A DNA stretch of 64,000 bases from Adiantum capillus-veneris (lineage: Eukaryota > Streptophyta > Polypodiopsida > Polypodiales > Pteridaceae): NCBI GenBank assembly GCA_014529385.2, contig CM043960.1, forward strand, positions 74,617,910-74,681,909, written 5' to 3'. Under the pieces are notes generated by a model. That model had not been told where the DNA came from, searched no databases, and worked only from the letters and a program-made list of their open reading frames with translations. The position numbers and the translations under genes were made by a program. Below are positions 43,472-55,985 of this stretch, piece after piece. Every line of letters begins with the position of its first letter. The stretch's first letter is position 1.

Positions 43472-43695
43472 TTCTAAGTGCTACAATAAGCATGCCAATG
43501 AATATTGTACAACCCATTAAGTGTGAAAGTAACCTCTCAATCAAAATTGTACAGTGCAATAAATGCCCATTATTTAATTTTAGCCGTTTCACATGTGTAA
43601 AGCATGTAGTTATTTTCCATGCACACTGGCAACGATACCATGAATGATTAGATTATGAGAGAAAAAGAGAGATTGAATGATAAGAAAGGAAGAGA

Positions 43696-43698
<3 letters not shown>

Positions 43699-43728
<30 letters not shown>
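43699..43728. repeat. (AG)15 microsatellite
   Basis: An AG run followed by GTGAGAGAGTGAGAG. Confidence 0.95.
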
Positions 43729-43731
<3 letters not shown>

Positions 43732-43923
43732 GAGAGTGAGAGGGTGGTTGAGATAGAGATAGAGCCCGGGGGATTCATCATGGAAAACTTACCGCACCAC
43801 GTAAGTGCAAGGAAAGGGTTTTTTTTTTACAAGTTACATAAGCGTATAAGTTAGGGGCAGGCCCCCAATGCTTTATCTCCCAAGGTTACAAAATAAGGGA
43901 GGGGGTATCATATTTATTGAATT

Positions 43924-43943
43924 GGGGGGGGGGGGGGGGGGGG
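43924..43943. repeat. Poly(G) run of 20
   Basis: Twenty consecutive G on the plus strand. It could form a quadruplex, and the exact length is likely unreliable. Confidence 0.85.
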
Positions 43944-44531
43944 AGAAGTGAGAAAATGAAAAAATGAGAGGAAGTTTTTGTGTTTCAAAATCATGGCTTT
44001 CCAAAAGAGTCTGCACTTGAACTTCTGAGTGAATAGCTACAATGATCCATGCAAGAACCCCGGGAAGAACTAACATTGCTTTGTATCAATTGCTTGTTTT
44101 GTGATTATAGTTCATTTGTTAAGGGATGAAATCTATAAAGAGTCTATATAGATGCAAATTTACACAAAGAACCTACCATAACTTTATCACCATGTTTTTT
44201 GAGTAATTTAGAAGAGGCAGAATTGGACGAGTAGCTAGAGTGCAAGCTGAGCGGTACATAGTTTGAAATTCAAACTAAGACACATTGAGGGTACATCTAG
44301 TTATCAACATAAGCAGTTCTTGAGTCTGTTGTCCGTCACTATGCTAAATGCTCGTTGTCTAGTTTTACTTAGTTAGATCATGTGAGACCTAAATTTTATA
44401 TGTAAGATAGGGGTATGATAATTTTCTGCATTGATTGTTGTATAAGCATAGAAACGGGGGGGTCATATTCCCTAGTATGAGTCGTATATAGGGGTTTTAT
44501 CAAAGTTGTCCGCTCGCAGGTGGCGTCCCAT
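43944..44531. other. No gene seen
   Basis: No sustained ORF. GTAGCTAGAGTGC and GTTTGAAATTCAAAC near 44232-44272 have a weak tRNA A/B-box look, but this is not enough to call a SINE. Confidence 0.3.
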
Positions 44532-45531
44532 TGAGGCGGTCCGGGGCGGGCAACAAGAGAGGCGACCTCTAAACACCTCTCAAGGCTCAATTGGGGCTGG
44601 GGCAACCACAAGCAAGAAACAACAACAACAAACCCACAGCCAAACAAATGAAGGGGCACCACCTAGTTATGGTATGCGAACTAAGACGCAAGAGAGATTT
44701 TGGCACAACCAAGAGGATGCGCCACAAAACACACACAAGCAACCTCACACCAAGACTCACATAAAATGGGCCAGAGAGAGCTAAAGCAAAGGGAAGAGAG
44801 AGAGGAATGGATCTTGCGTAATACCTTATTTGTGACTTGCAAATGGAGATGGTTCGTTATGTTGCTATCGTAGAGCTTGTACAAAACTCACTCAATGCTT
44901 AGTGAATGCTAAACATTGCCAACACACCCACGCACTGTCTTAGGGTGTGGGAGACCTCTCACCACAATACCCTTTTACAATGGACACAAAATTGGCAATC
45001 AAAACACACTAAAACACTTTCTAAAACAAGATAAACAATAAAACTCAAAGTACACAAGTCACCTTGAATTCACTAAACCGTATCGCACAAGTGGAAGGAC
45101 GAAGATTTGAACGTCGAATCACGCCTTTGATGCACCAAACCTCAATCTTTGATGATGGAGGAACATATACAATAGTGGTTTTGAGATTTTGAACTCACAC
45201 TCTCTCACTTGCAATGTGTAGCTTGAAAGCTTCTCTCACACCAAGAGTGAAGCTCACAAAGTGGTTGCTACACCTAAGTCTCTCTTTACACATAGAGTGT
45301 TGGGGTTCTATGTGAGATATTGGAGGTTGTTTTACAAGAAGGAGAGGGGCCTATTTATAGGTTGGAGACCCCTCATTAAGATTATTGGAAATCCTAATTT
45401 ACAAGCTAACAAATTAGGATTATGATTTTTTTGAATATCAAAACATTGCGGGCCTTATTTGTCTGCTTAAGTAATGGATGTGGGCTCAAAAAAGAGCATT
45501 ATTGATGGTAGATAAGGTGAAAGTAAGTAAG

Positions 45532-45574
<43 letters not shown>

Positions 45575-45689
45575 ACTATACACATGTCTTGAGGTGAGGT
45601 GTCTTTTATGGTTAGGTCGATGGCTATTTTGTGTTAGTATGTTAGTGGTTAGTGTTAGTAATCACTAGAAGGTTAATGATGTATTTACA
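44532..45689. repeat. LTR-like dispersed repeat, copy 2
   Basis: Homologous to 22670-23806. It begins TGAGGCGGTCCGGGGCGGGC and ends GTATTTACA, with GGGGCACCACCTAG, GCGAACTAAGACGC and AGTGTTAGTA shared, and a GA microsatellite (45536-45572) at a different place. On the minus strand the end CCGCCTCA is followed by A and then TGGGACGCCACC, which could be a primer site, so this copy may be the 5' LTR of an otherwise missing element. No coding potential. Confidence 0.6.
45536..45572. repeat. (GA)18 microsatellite
   Basis: An uninterrupted run inside the LTR-like repeat. Confidence 0.95.
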
Positions 45690-47214
45690 ATGGGTAGAAT
45701 GGGGTGGATGGTTGAAGTAAGATGGTTGAATGAAGTGAGAAAATCCTTGTGATGGTGAAGCTTGAAGAATTTTTTGACTTACTTGTGTAGGTTCTCAAAA
45801 TGACTATCGATCTTCTTCTTTGTCTTCTCTTCTTTACGCCACCACCGCCAAGGTTGATTATCGCGATGAAAATGGTAATTTGGTTGATGATATCTCTTGA
45901 TTTGCAGAGGTTAAGCATGGTTTGCATGCTGAATTTTATGTATATAGAGAAGGGGTAAGATGGTATTGTACTTTGGAAGTAATAGAGAGAGGCATAGAGA
46001 TGGTGTATGTACATGTAGAGCTCATATGAGAGCTATGGAAGTAAGAGGAGAGGTTAATGGTGAAGAAGGTGAGAGAAACCATGAAAGGTGCAAGTTTGAG
46101 TGAGGGATGGAGAGGAATGAGTGTGTGTGTGTGTGGAAGTGGGAAAGGAGGTGAGAGAAGACTATGAGTTACTTTGTGAGAGAAGTGGGCAGACTGGGGT
46201 CCACTCAAAAAATCCTATCTCACCGGTGGTAGCTCCAAAAATCATGAAACAATTTGAGGTGATTACTCAGTTTGTGGGCTACATTTTCTCTTTTGACCAC
46301 CGCTCCAAATTTAGAGTGGAGATGGGTGCCAAAAATCTCATTAAAAAGCCTGTTTTTTATGCCTGCACAAGTCTTTTAGTGGCCCCCTCCTTTGTTGAAT
46401 TTGTACAATGCATCCAAGAGTGAGCCCCTCCTTTGTCATATCATAATACAAAGCATCCAAGTTGCCCTTTACACATGCATGGAGAAGGATTATTGGTGAA
46501 TAAAACAATATATACATGGTGGGACTAGTGTATGGACTATTCATGGATTTTAGCTCAATGAGCACATGGTGTTAGAATAAAAAATATGGAGAAATTATGG
46601 ATATGGAAAGATATTGGAATCATATGATATGGTCCCTCTTTGTATTATTTTGGGTGAAAGAGGAAAAGGTATGCAAGTAAATGAAAATAATATAATAAAC
46701 GTGACTAAGGGAGTAGAAATCATTTTTTGTTTTCACGAGGGTGAGGGTGAGGGTGAAAATGTGGGAGTGATTTGTATAAAAGAAAAATATGAGGTTAGAG
46801 TATGTACACATTAGCAAAAAATATACTTATGGTGTAAGAGGATGAAAGAAGGCATACACAGGTTTAATAAAACACACACCTAAGTATAAATATTTAAATA
46901 AAATACTAGAATAATTATAAAAATCCCTATATTTAAGCCATATATACAATGCAATATTTACACACAAATGGGCCATAATATGTTTTTTTATTTTTTTATT
47001 TTTGGCTCAACTAGCTCAGTGAATAGCTAGCTGAGGGTTTTTAAGAAAATATGGGGAAAGTCCCCTAACTCACACACACCTATGTACAATGAAATGGTAG
47101 CGATAGCCACAGTGTTTGGGTGATTTTGGTAGGGTGAGGTAGCTTACTATGACAATTTATAATAGCCGAAAAATGGCTATCACCATTTTATATATAGAGT
47201 AAATCCCTCGGGGG
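45690..47214. other. No gene seen
   Basis: AT-rich. Short open frames (45685-46014, 45936-46208, 46121-46423) lack any motif. A GT run is at 46121-46135. Confidence 0.4.
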
Positions 47215-47814
<600 letters not shown>

Positions 47815-48006
47815 TAGACCGACAACTTGCAATTTTGCTTGGATCGGTTATAATATTTAATAAAAAAGTTACATGCTGGTGTGTCTCAATTCTTACCTAT
47901 TATTGTTTGTATTATGTTTTCTTACAATTAGGATCTCACAGAATGAAGAGGAAGAGGGATGATCGAAAAATTGTCTTAGGTGAATAGGAAGCAGAAGAGA
48001 GACCAC

Positions 48007-48937
48007 TGTTGGACGGATACGCCGCGACGGACGTCAGCACAACGAGAACTCACCTAACATATAATGTCAGCTAAGGACGAAGCTTGACCCGCAGGCGCGT
48101 GGAAGCAAGCATAAGGTGTCAATCTATGCTTGATCGACTCCTAACTAATTCCTACAGAGGTCTCTAATTGTCTAAGTCACAGCCTTCAAGAGTGCATAAG
48201 AGGAAACTTCCTACAACGCTTTCTAGAGCCGAACACCCATCAAACAATCTTGAAACACCATAGAACTTGAAGGAGACCCTACTAATACCAATAGGTCACT
48301 CTCCCTAAGGTCTATGAACCAAAAACCCAACCCAAAACACCCGATGCAAAATCACGTAGGATGTCTGGCCGAAATTTGCAGATCTTCGTTTCTAACATCT
48401 AAAGTGCCTAATGTGTAGCTCTACTCAATGTGATCGCGTGGATATGCTGCAATGCAAAATCGAACAACGTATGCTCACCCAATCACCAGATGAAGCTCGT
48501 AGAAGGAGCTTGCAAAACTGGACCGTACGCGTGCAATGTAGGTATCGGCACGTAACTCTCGTCAGGGGCAACACGCTACACTTCTTCACACTCGATTCCG
48601 ACCACCGGTACACACGTAGCGTCAAGATGAAGCTCACACTATCTCGTACACAGTACGCTCACTCACAGAATTCAAAAGTTGTTTTTAAAAATGACAAAAG
48701 GGTCCTTCATTAAGGTCAAAAAGTGGTATATATACCTTACAATTCTCAAACCCTAAAGTTCCCAAATCAACCAACTACTCCATCTATCTATCAAAACTGG
48801 GATACAATCTGGAAACTTCTGTAAGTCTCAATATTTACAAGGTGAAAAATCAGGTTTCCTCAATAAATGAATAATTACAAAAAAAATGATAATCCTCCGA
48901 GTAGTTAGGCTCCGTGGGGTGTGTCCAGCTTCTAACA
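48007..48937 (-). repeat. E3 3' LTR (931 bp), family II
   Basis: On the minus strand it begins TGTTAGAAGCTGGACAC directly after the polypurine tract and ends CGTCCAACA. The first five bases and the general layout match family I, but the body differs. It contains CACGTAGGATGTCT (48353-48366), one arm of the palindrome repeated in the spacer at 53543-54405, which ties this LTR to that spacer. Confidence 0.75.
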
Positions 48938-48952
48938 CTCCCCCCCTCCTTG
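48938..48952 (-). promoter_or_regulatory. E3 3' polypurine tract
   Basis: On the minus strand CAAGGAGGGGGGGAG abuts the LTR. It is almost identical to the tract at 2272-2285. Confidence 0.85.
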
Positions 48953-48995
48953 CTCATGTCGTTCCCGACATGGCCGCCGCCGCTGATCCGCTTCT

Positions 48996-50100
48996 TCATC
49001 GTATGGTTTCACACATCTTGATCAGTGATTCGTATCTTGCATGCAGGTTCATCATTATTGGGCCGAAAATATCAGTGTTTATGGTGAAGAAGCCTGTGTA
49101 GAACGCTTCTTCAAAGGCCTGGAGGTGATAGGATAGTAGAAACATTATCCTTTGATATAGCGCATGTATCACCTCCTTGGAAGGCTGACCAGACAGAGCA
49201 TAAGCGCATCTGTAAGTATCTTGGAAGAAGAAGATATTGTCTGTCACCTGGCCTGGTTTGAATGTCTCAAATACTGCTAAGAGGGTTTTGTAGATTTTCT
49301 TCATCATGATGCACGTAAGGTCAGGTGAGCTAGTGAACAATTTGATGGTGCCCGTTAGGGTTTTCACCATGTATTGGACACTTATTCTCTCACCTGCCTT
49401 CAAGCCCGGGAGCTTAGGGTAATTCAGCCAAGTGGGTTGGCTCCTTTGCAAGATCTCCTGGGCTTTCCACGTCCTGATCCTTGGTAGAGGACAAAAGATG
49501 AGGTAGTCTTTGATGTTTTTCGATGCCTCTACCAAGTGGATTAGGTATTGTGGGTACTTTGTGAGTGAGGCCTTCCTCCATTTTGGCTAAGAGTCAACAA
49601 TTAACCTGACCCCTTCTAGTTGGGAGGTATCTGCGTTCTAGAGTGGTACGGTCGGCTCTTCTCTTATCCTCTTATTATTGATGGTGGTTGCTTCATATTT
49701 CAGCAATGGATATGGAAGAGAGGGTTGAAGCCATTTGAGCCTGAGGTTGCTGGCATCAATCTTCTGAATGGTCATAGACTTGAAAACCCTCTGCTCCCAC
49801 TCCAAGGCTTCCTTTGTTGTCGCTCTGATTTCCACCTCTATTGCCTTCCTTGGCTTCTCTTCCTCCTCCTGTGTTAGATGTTGTGGCTCTTGAGAGGATC
49901 CTTTTAGGATTTTCTCTTGCATAGGCGTATCCACCGGATCTGCCACATTTTCTAAATCAATGCCCTCATTGGTTGCTGGCCCTGTGCCCTCTTGCTCTCC
50001 TGCTTGCGGTCCTCTCAACTCCTCTATCTGCGTTAGTAGTTTCTGTTTTTTTGATTCATCTTCTTCGCCCATATTCACGAGGAGGTCATTTAATTCGGTG
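48996..50100 (-). pseudogene. Giant-element 3' ORF copy C, C-terminal domain
   Basis: Two frames (49638-50078 and 48996-49535) with a stop-containing link between them: EPTVPL-stop, then KWRKASLTKYPQYLIHLVEA, whose counterpart in copy A is KWR-stop-RWLNKNPRSLILFTRA. The C-terminal domain reads PTWLNYPKLP, QYMVKTLTGTIKLFTSSPDL, RCAYALSGQP and LQAFEEAFYTGFFT, ending 44 bp before the polypurine tract. No known fold. The N-terminal part of this block is acidic (EEDESKKQKLLTQIEELRG). The matched order in copies A and C shows one protein family. Confidence 0.7.
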
Positions 50101-50694
50101 TTTATCCTCTCCGCCTCCTCGAGCTTTCCTTTTATACTTTCTACTTCCTCTTGCAGGGCTTTTGGTCTTCTTCCATTCTTGTTTGCATGACAATAGACCC
50201 TTCTGCCATCATCAATCTTTGCTTTTTCTCTAGAGTCAGCTCCTTCTGAAGTTCTTGCATCTGTTCTTCATAGAGTTCACTTTCCGTAGTGATGTGAGTC
50301 GAGCTAGTAGCTCTGACTCTGGAAGGGGATGCCCGCAGTCTCTGGATGGTCTGATCTTTCACTTTGAGCTGGTCCTTGAGCTCAAGGACCTCATCCTGAC
50401 TGGCTTCTTGATCTATCTCCGCCTTTTCTTTGGCGTTTCTCATGGATTCAACTTCTTTAGATTCCTCAGCCAGCTATAGGGTCAGGTTATCCCTTTCCCT
50501 CTCGGCATCTATCAGTGATTTGCTGAGTTGCTGACATTCCTCTTCAACTCTTTGCATTCTTTGTGCTGTTACCTAATTTTCTTCCTCCATTGCGTGGAAT
50601 CTTTGCAATGCTCTTGCTAGGCTGGCCTGTAGCTCCGCTTCTCTCTCTTTCTGCCTTTGGATTTGTCCTTGTAGAGAGTCTACTTCCAGCTTTA
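50101..50694 (-). pseudogene. Giant-element 3' ORF copy C, coiled coil
   Basis: From 50694 down: YYIKLEVDSLQGQIQRQKER, EAELQASLARALQRFHAMEE, a stop, QRMQRVEEECQQLSKSLIDA, another stop, then SMRNAKEKAEIDQEASQDEV and LELKDQLKVKDQTIQRLRAS. It is a long heptad-rich helix, matching the coiled coil at 534-1169 in copy A. The first codon abuts the inserted LTR at 50695, and joining across that insert continues ATKIKIK into the coil. Confidence 0.65.
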
Positions 50695-51653
50695 TGTAAT
50701 AGGATTAGTCTTTGAAGTTCTTAAAGTCGAAAAGAATGTAGCAGGGCATATCTTTTGTTAGCACGATTTGAAAGATTTTGAATAGTCTATTAAATAGAGC
50801 TTATACGAATGAGTTGAGATATTAAGAGAGAACATATATTCTTTTTTTTAAATAATACACTAAAGACGGATTTGATAAAGATTAATGAATAACAGATAGT
50901 CTGTCTATGAACAGTAAAATTGAGATTTGTATTAATATCAATGTTTTATATTTATGTGTTTTAGCTTAAAATGCATGGGTAGGCTTAAAATAAGTTGTAA
51001 AATTAGTGGAGACCCAAAAATAGCGGTTTTATGAGTCGCGACCAAAAAGTTGGTTTTTTAGCCAAACAGAGATGTTTTTCCCAATTCTGTCCACGTAGTC
51101 CTGTAGACCAGACCTATTCCCGCCGTTTTGAGTACCTGGATTGCTCTGTTCTGAGTTCGTTTGTAAAATTTATGATGAAAACAAACAGAAGGCAGCAGCA
51201 GTGTAGTGTACACAGGGACAGACAGACATACAACATCATACAGTTCTCCCTGCTATCAACCAAGAAGTGGATTGTTTCTTCATGGTAGAGTATGGCAATT
51301 GAGATTATGAAGGTATACTTGGTACGAAAATCGTGCAGACTTTTCGAGGAAAAGAAGGATAAAAGCACGACGGGTGGTGCGTTTGGGGATCATTCACCGA
51401 TCTCTTCTTCTGCGAGTGCGAGTGCGAGTGCGAGTGAGAGTGAGAGTGAGAGTGCGAGTGCGAGTGCGAGTGAGACGCTGCATGCAAGCGAACTGAAGCT
51501 CGGGGGTGGTCGGGAGGTTCGAGCTCCGTACAACGAAATGCGCCCATATTCAATTGCTCCTCTGTTGTATCAAAACTCTACAAAGATTCATCAATACAAA
51601 GATCTCTTTCTCTATGTTTTGCTATCGATCTCTATTATTCGGTTCCCGTGACA
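50695..51653. mobile_element. Solo LTR (959 bp) with 5-bp target duplication CTTTA
   Basis: Plus-strand ends TGTAATAGGATTAG and GGTTCCCGTGACA give TG...CA. The flanks are CTTTA at 50690-50694 and CTTTA at 51654-51658, a clean target duplication. It splits the copy C ORF: ATKIKIK lies on one side and LEVDSLQGQ on the other. No internal coding sequence remains, as expected after LTR-LTR recombination. It contains a GAGTGC/GAGAGT hexamer repeat. Confidence 0.85.
51413..51473. repeat. Hexamer repeat (GCGAGT/GAGAGT)n
   Basis: About ten imperfect hexamers inside the solo LTR. Confidence 0.9.
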
Positions 51654-51658
51654 CTTTA

Positions 51659-52560
51659 TCTTTATTTTCGTGGCCTTGAGAACTGCCATGTCATTTTCTG
51701 AAGCCATGGACTGCGCTCTTAACCCGGTTACCTTCATCATCACCACATCCCAGTCATTGGAGGGTGGGTGCAGATCCATTGTTTCTTTTAGTTCCACTAG
51801 CCTGATGCCTTGCATTTGTTCTTTAGGCCCTGTGCTTGCCAAGTCGAATGCGACTATGGCAGCCTCTTCTTTTGTGTACCCTGCAGCTAGCAGGTCCAAA
51901 AATGTGTTAGATTCTTCGTTTGTCTCTGTCTCCTCACTCTTGGGTTTAAAATCTTCCCTTTCCTGGCTTTGGTCTCTCTTGGGCTCCTCCTGGACTTTGT
52001 GTTTGTCTTCCTCTTCTTGGTCTTCTTGTGGAGGGCTGTGAAGAGGTGGTGAGGGAGGGGGACAGGGTTTAGGACTGGGTGGTAGAGAGGTAGCCTTTCT
52101 CTTTAAATCTCTGTTTGCTTTAGTTTTTCTTTCTCTCTCTTGGCTCTCTTGCTCATCTAGCAGTTTCTGCCGTATTTGCTCCACTTCCTCCTCTGTGAAA
52201 GGTACATGCGGTATATTTTCTGATGCGGCATCAAGAATCTCAAAATTTTTGATATAATCCTCGAATCTGTCCCTTTGCACTCTTCGGGATGATCCCGAAA
52301 TTGACTCTAGAGATGGCTTCCAGAGTTGACTCAAATCACCTTTAAGGGCTCTCTCTGCTCTGAAGCTCTCCATCAGCCTCTCTAATCTTGCCGCTTTTTG
52401 TGACTTTGTTTCTTTCACCGGCACTTGGGAAAACTCTTTCTTTCCTTTCTTTTGCTTTGGCTGCTCCTCTTGAATAGGTTCTAGCCGTCTTTTTAGTCTT
52501 GTAGCAACCCTTGGTGCTCTTTGTGGTTCGTTCTCTTTGTCTTCTTTTAGCCTCAGCCAG
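51659..52560 (-). pseudogene. Giant-element 3' ORF copy C, basic/acidic linker region
   Basis: From ~52560 down: a Lys/Arg-rich start (ATRLKRRLEPIQEEQPKQKK), then KAARLERLMESFRAERALKG, VPFTEEEVEQIRQKLLDEQE, a Pro-rich patch (SLPPSPKPCPPPSPPLHSPP), an acidic patch (EDQEEEDKHKVQEEPKRDQS), and a short globular bit (FLDLLAAGYTKEEAAIVAFD, reminiscent of a UBA-like helix bundle) before EIDSKT read into the inserted LTR. The corresponding part of copy B is 16896-18003. The ATG at 52424 lies inside the protein and is not a start. Confidence 0.6.
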
Positions 52561-52565
52561 TCATT

Positions 52566-53421
52566 CTAAGACGGGGGGTCAGACCATCTTCCTTTTGCGT
52601 GCAATGCCCCATAAATCACCTTAGTGATTAGTTCTCCTGGAACAATATATGTTGGCTTCTTGTTACCCATCTTTACTAGGTTGTCATGTATATACGCTGC
52701 ATAATTGATTATCTTTGGGGTGCCTTTCGTCATTGCCCAAGTGAATATCGTGGCAATTGCACCTGGCGGCATTCTATACTTTTGTGGCCGATTCGTGCAC
52801 ATATGGAAGTATTGGCTGTACAACTGGCTCATGATTGCCACTCTTGGGTTGGCAATATATTCAAAAGTGTAGTTTCCTTTCTTCTCATTGTACACCTTGA
52901 CATCATCCCTTCTTTTCGTTACACTATCCCCCTTGTGGGAGAGGTCCAGTGCATCTGCTACGACTTGCTCAATGATGATTATTTCTATTTTTGGCCTGCC
53001 TTGTAGATTGGTTACTCTGGCCACTCCATCTTCTTTGATGGTTGTCACAAACTCCCAAACTCTCTTTATGTCCACCCCTGCCGGTACTGCTTCAAAGTAG
53101 TTGTGGAGATCAATCTTCTCCAAGTTACCGGCCATCTTGCTTCTTACGAACTCATTGAGTTCTTGCGGTAGCATTGGTAGCTTGATCACATTCTCTTCAG
53201 TGTCTTTGAACTCCTTGGTAGATCTTTAGGTCATTGGACTCTAACAGATATTCTTGGATCCATGTGCTGGTGGGCTTTAGTGTTCCTTCTGGTATGACGA
53301 AGGGCTCCACTTCTTCTAGGTAGTCCTTTATGGTCATTCTTTTCTTCTTTGCCGGTGACTTTGCGGCGGCTGCCATAGATCCTGTTGCACTCAGTAGTCC
53401 GAAGTTAGCGTTTTTTTCCAT
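52566..53421 (-). pseudogene. Giant-element 3' ORF copy C, N-terminal domain
   Basis: Starts at the ATG at 53421 (MEKNANFGLLSATG), then basic AAKSPAKKKRMTIKDYLEEV and, after a frame change near 53193, a 200-residue globular domain: LHNYFEAVPAGVDIKRVWEF, VTTIKEDGVARVTNLQGRPK, IEQVVADALDLSHKGDS, LYSQYFHMCTNRPQKYRMPP and LITKVIYGALHAKGRW. Layout (a specificity-type N-terminal domain, then a charged tail and coil) resembles plant-specific putative transposon protein domains found in Ty3 elements, but that is a resemblance only. A stop after WSDPPS at 52566 ends the frame. A 2.5-kb palindrome-bearing spacer precedes the start. Confidence 0.65.
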
Positions 53422-55985
53422 ATTAGTTGAGAAACTGAGTTCTAACTATCCAAATGAGTTGAAAATTGAAAATAAAGCTTAAAAGGAACTTGTGAAGCTG
53501 TGCATGTGCTCACAGTGCAATTCTGGCCAAAATTTTCCATTTAGACATCCTACGCGTAGGATGTCTTTTTCATCAGAATTAGTTGATACTTGACATGTTG
53601 GTAGTGCATTAGCTTATGGAACATGGCTATGTGCTTGGATATGGATTTGGATATCAAAAAGTGGATTTTTTGGGCTGATTCAGACTTTAGGTCACAAATT
53701 GGATAGAAAGTCCATAACATGTAGCAATTGATGTCCAAATGGGTTGAAAATTGGTATATGGGCTCATTGCACCATGGTATTGGCTCCCATGATGTCACTC
53801 TTTGCACAGAACGTCCAAATTATGCTCGAGACATCCTACGCGTAGGATGTCTATTTCATCAAAATGACATGAGATTTGTTTTGTGGGTAGTCCTTGGCCT
53901 TTGGAACATGGATATGCTCTTGGATTTGGTTTTGGACAAGGATTGATGCTTGTTAGAGCATGTGTAGTGTTTTTGGGCGCAAAAAGTGTATCTTGAAGGT
54001 GTTGGGGGTCAAAAATGATTAGAATGGCTTCAAAATTGATATATGAGCTCTTGATGATGAGGTGATTGGATCTGTAATGAACAAACATCCTCTACAAAGC
54101 CCAAAAAGTCAAATAGACATTCTACGCGTAGGATGTCTACTTCATCAATTTTTGCTTCTGACCACACAGACTGGTTGGTGATGTATTGGTGAATGTGTTT
54201 GGACAAGGATTGGTAGGTCTATGGCCCATTATTGCCTCTATCCCCTAGCTTTGCGTTTTTTTCATGCATATGAGGTCAATTTTGGTCCAAATGTGATGAG
54301 ACTTGGTGGATAGCATGTAAAAGTCATTCCGAAAATGTGTATGATGAAAAATGTTGGGATCTGTGCCCAGAAATGCCCTTGAGACATCCTACACGTAGGA
54401 TGTCTCCTGATGATTTTTTCATGGATTGTGCCCCTAGTGCCTGCCCTTAGTCCTCCTGAGTCCCTTTTAACCTTAATTTCAACAAAAAAGTCAAATGGAT
54501 AGAAATTAACTCCCTGTGTGGACTTCAGAGCCTCCGAGCCGTTTTCTAACTTTTGGAGTGCTTTTTGGCGATGAAATTTCTTGATGTTGGTCTCCATATC
54601 TTTCCGATTCCCTGGGGATCCTTGCCGTATGGTATTTGTCGACTTTGGCTTCACCGGAGCTTCATTTGGCAATTTGTCGCTCTAGAGGCACCTGTGGTTG
54701 CGTTTACATGTCTTCGATGATTAGTGGTGGTCTACCACCATAGGAATTCCTTGTTGATGGTCTAGGAAAGCCGCTCGTGAAGTTTGGTGGAAAACGGGCA
54801 TGCAGTTTGGCCGCGAGAGCAATTTGACGCTTTGTGTGTCTGATGCCGATTCTGAAGTTTAGTGCCGCTTCGGATCACTTTTTGGTCATGCGGGTCACAT
54901 AGACTTGTCGAGCATGTTGAGATGCTCCTACCCATGATTTTTGGTAGCATTTGGTTACCTTTTCGCCGATTTCCCATTTGGTGGCCTCTTGCGGGATTCT
55001 AGGAATTAGGGTTTTTCCCGATGGTTTTCTACTGCCTTTGGGCATCCAGGAGTGGTCTCCTATACTAGGGTAAGCTACCGATGATGTCTTGTTGCTTTTG
55101 GGTTAGCCATTAGGTTGCCGTCTCTACTTGTAGGTCTCTACCGCCCGCTTTGTTTGTGATCCCTACACTAGTTTTCGCGACATAATGACAAACATGCACG
55201 AAAAGCTCAAGGTGGTGAGCCTACCTCTCATGTGTGAAGCTTGTCGGGTAGTCGTATGCGAAGGTCTGTCCGCTCTAGGTGGCAGAAGCTCTCTCCACAA
55301 AGTCAATAGTGAAAATGAGCTAAAACTGAGGTGAAAATTTCTTATAATGGAGGTCCCCGAACCACTTTTCATGAAATTTGACATGTGTTCCTATCTTCTT
55401 GCGAGATGCGGTTTAGGCTCAAAAATTTCTTGATTTGGACTCCATTTACTTTGTTTACCAGAAATTTGGCATTTCGGTCAAAACCTCGTCAAAACACGCT
55501 TTCCGTTCCAGTCTCATAATTGCCCCCCACTGTACCATAGGTTTTCCTATTGTCATTGATCATCTCCATATTTTTTGTTTTTCATTACGACCGTTTTTCA
55601 CCTGCTTTTTGTATTTTTAAAGTTTTTCTACTGAAAATTAGCAAAATTAAAAGGAAAATAGAAAATGAAACCCAGAAAATCCCCAAAAATCATAATAAAT
55701 CACAAACATCACCGCAAAACATTATATACACTCACATGCAATTTTTATGGCCGGATTTCTTCGTTTTACAAATATTTTGCCCAAAAAATGGCTATTTCTA
55801 CTTATATACACACACCTAGGGGCTTGATTTGGTGTTTGGCCCCATATACCTATAGATACATGCTGTATAAGGGCATATGTTCTTGGGTTAGTCCAAAAAA
55901 ATTTGCAATCAAACAACAACCCTTAAAATAGTCCAAAATCATGTCCTTTTTTGCTCTTTCTGCTATTGGTTCCTCATTTGAGAAT
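53422..55985 (-). other. Non-coding spacer before copy C ORF
   Basis: AT-rich, no sustained ORF. It holds the palindrome array (53543-54405). 55330-55700 resembles 20300-20700 in E2. A TATA-like GTGTGTATATAAGTAG lies near 55790-55810 on the minus strand and could be a promoter. I find no TGTTAGAAGC LTR start in it, so the ORF is not the start of a separate element with the same LTR. Confidence 0.55.
53543..54405 (-). repeat. Palindrome array in copy C spacer
   Basis: 24-bp palindromes at 53543-53566 (perfect), 53829-53852 (perfect), 54116-54139 (one mismatch) and 54382-54405 (centre changed to ACACGT). Spacings are 286, 287 and 266 bp. The core is CATCCTACGCGTAGGATG. Each of the first three is followed by (T/A)TTTCATCA or ACTTCATCA and the fourth by a related CCTGATGA, so these are diverged tandem units. 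Confidence 0.9.

Noticed and set aside
44232-44272. tRNA or tRNA-derived SINE
   Set aside because: Weak A- and B-box-like words only, with no acceptor stem or cloverleaf, and no second copy noticed.
49620-50479. Plus-strand Ser/Leu/Cys-rich ORFs
   Set aside because: Antisense of the copy C coiled coil and C-terminal domain.
53422-55985. Spacer as the 3' LTR of E3 followed by a 5' LTR of a separate element
   Set aside because: No TGTTAG start or matching LTR copy was seen in it, and E2 shows the same spacer. Not fully excluded.
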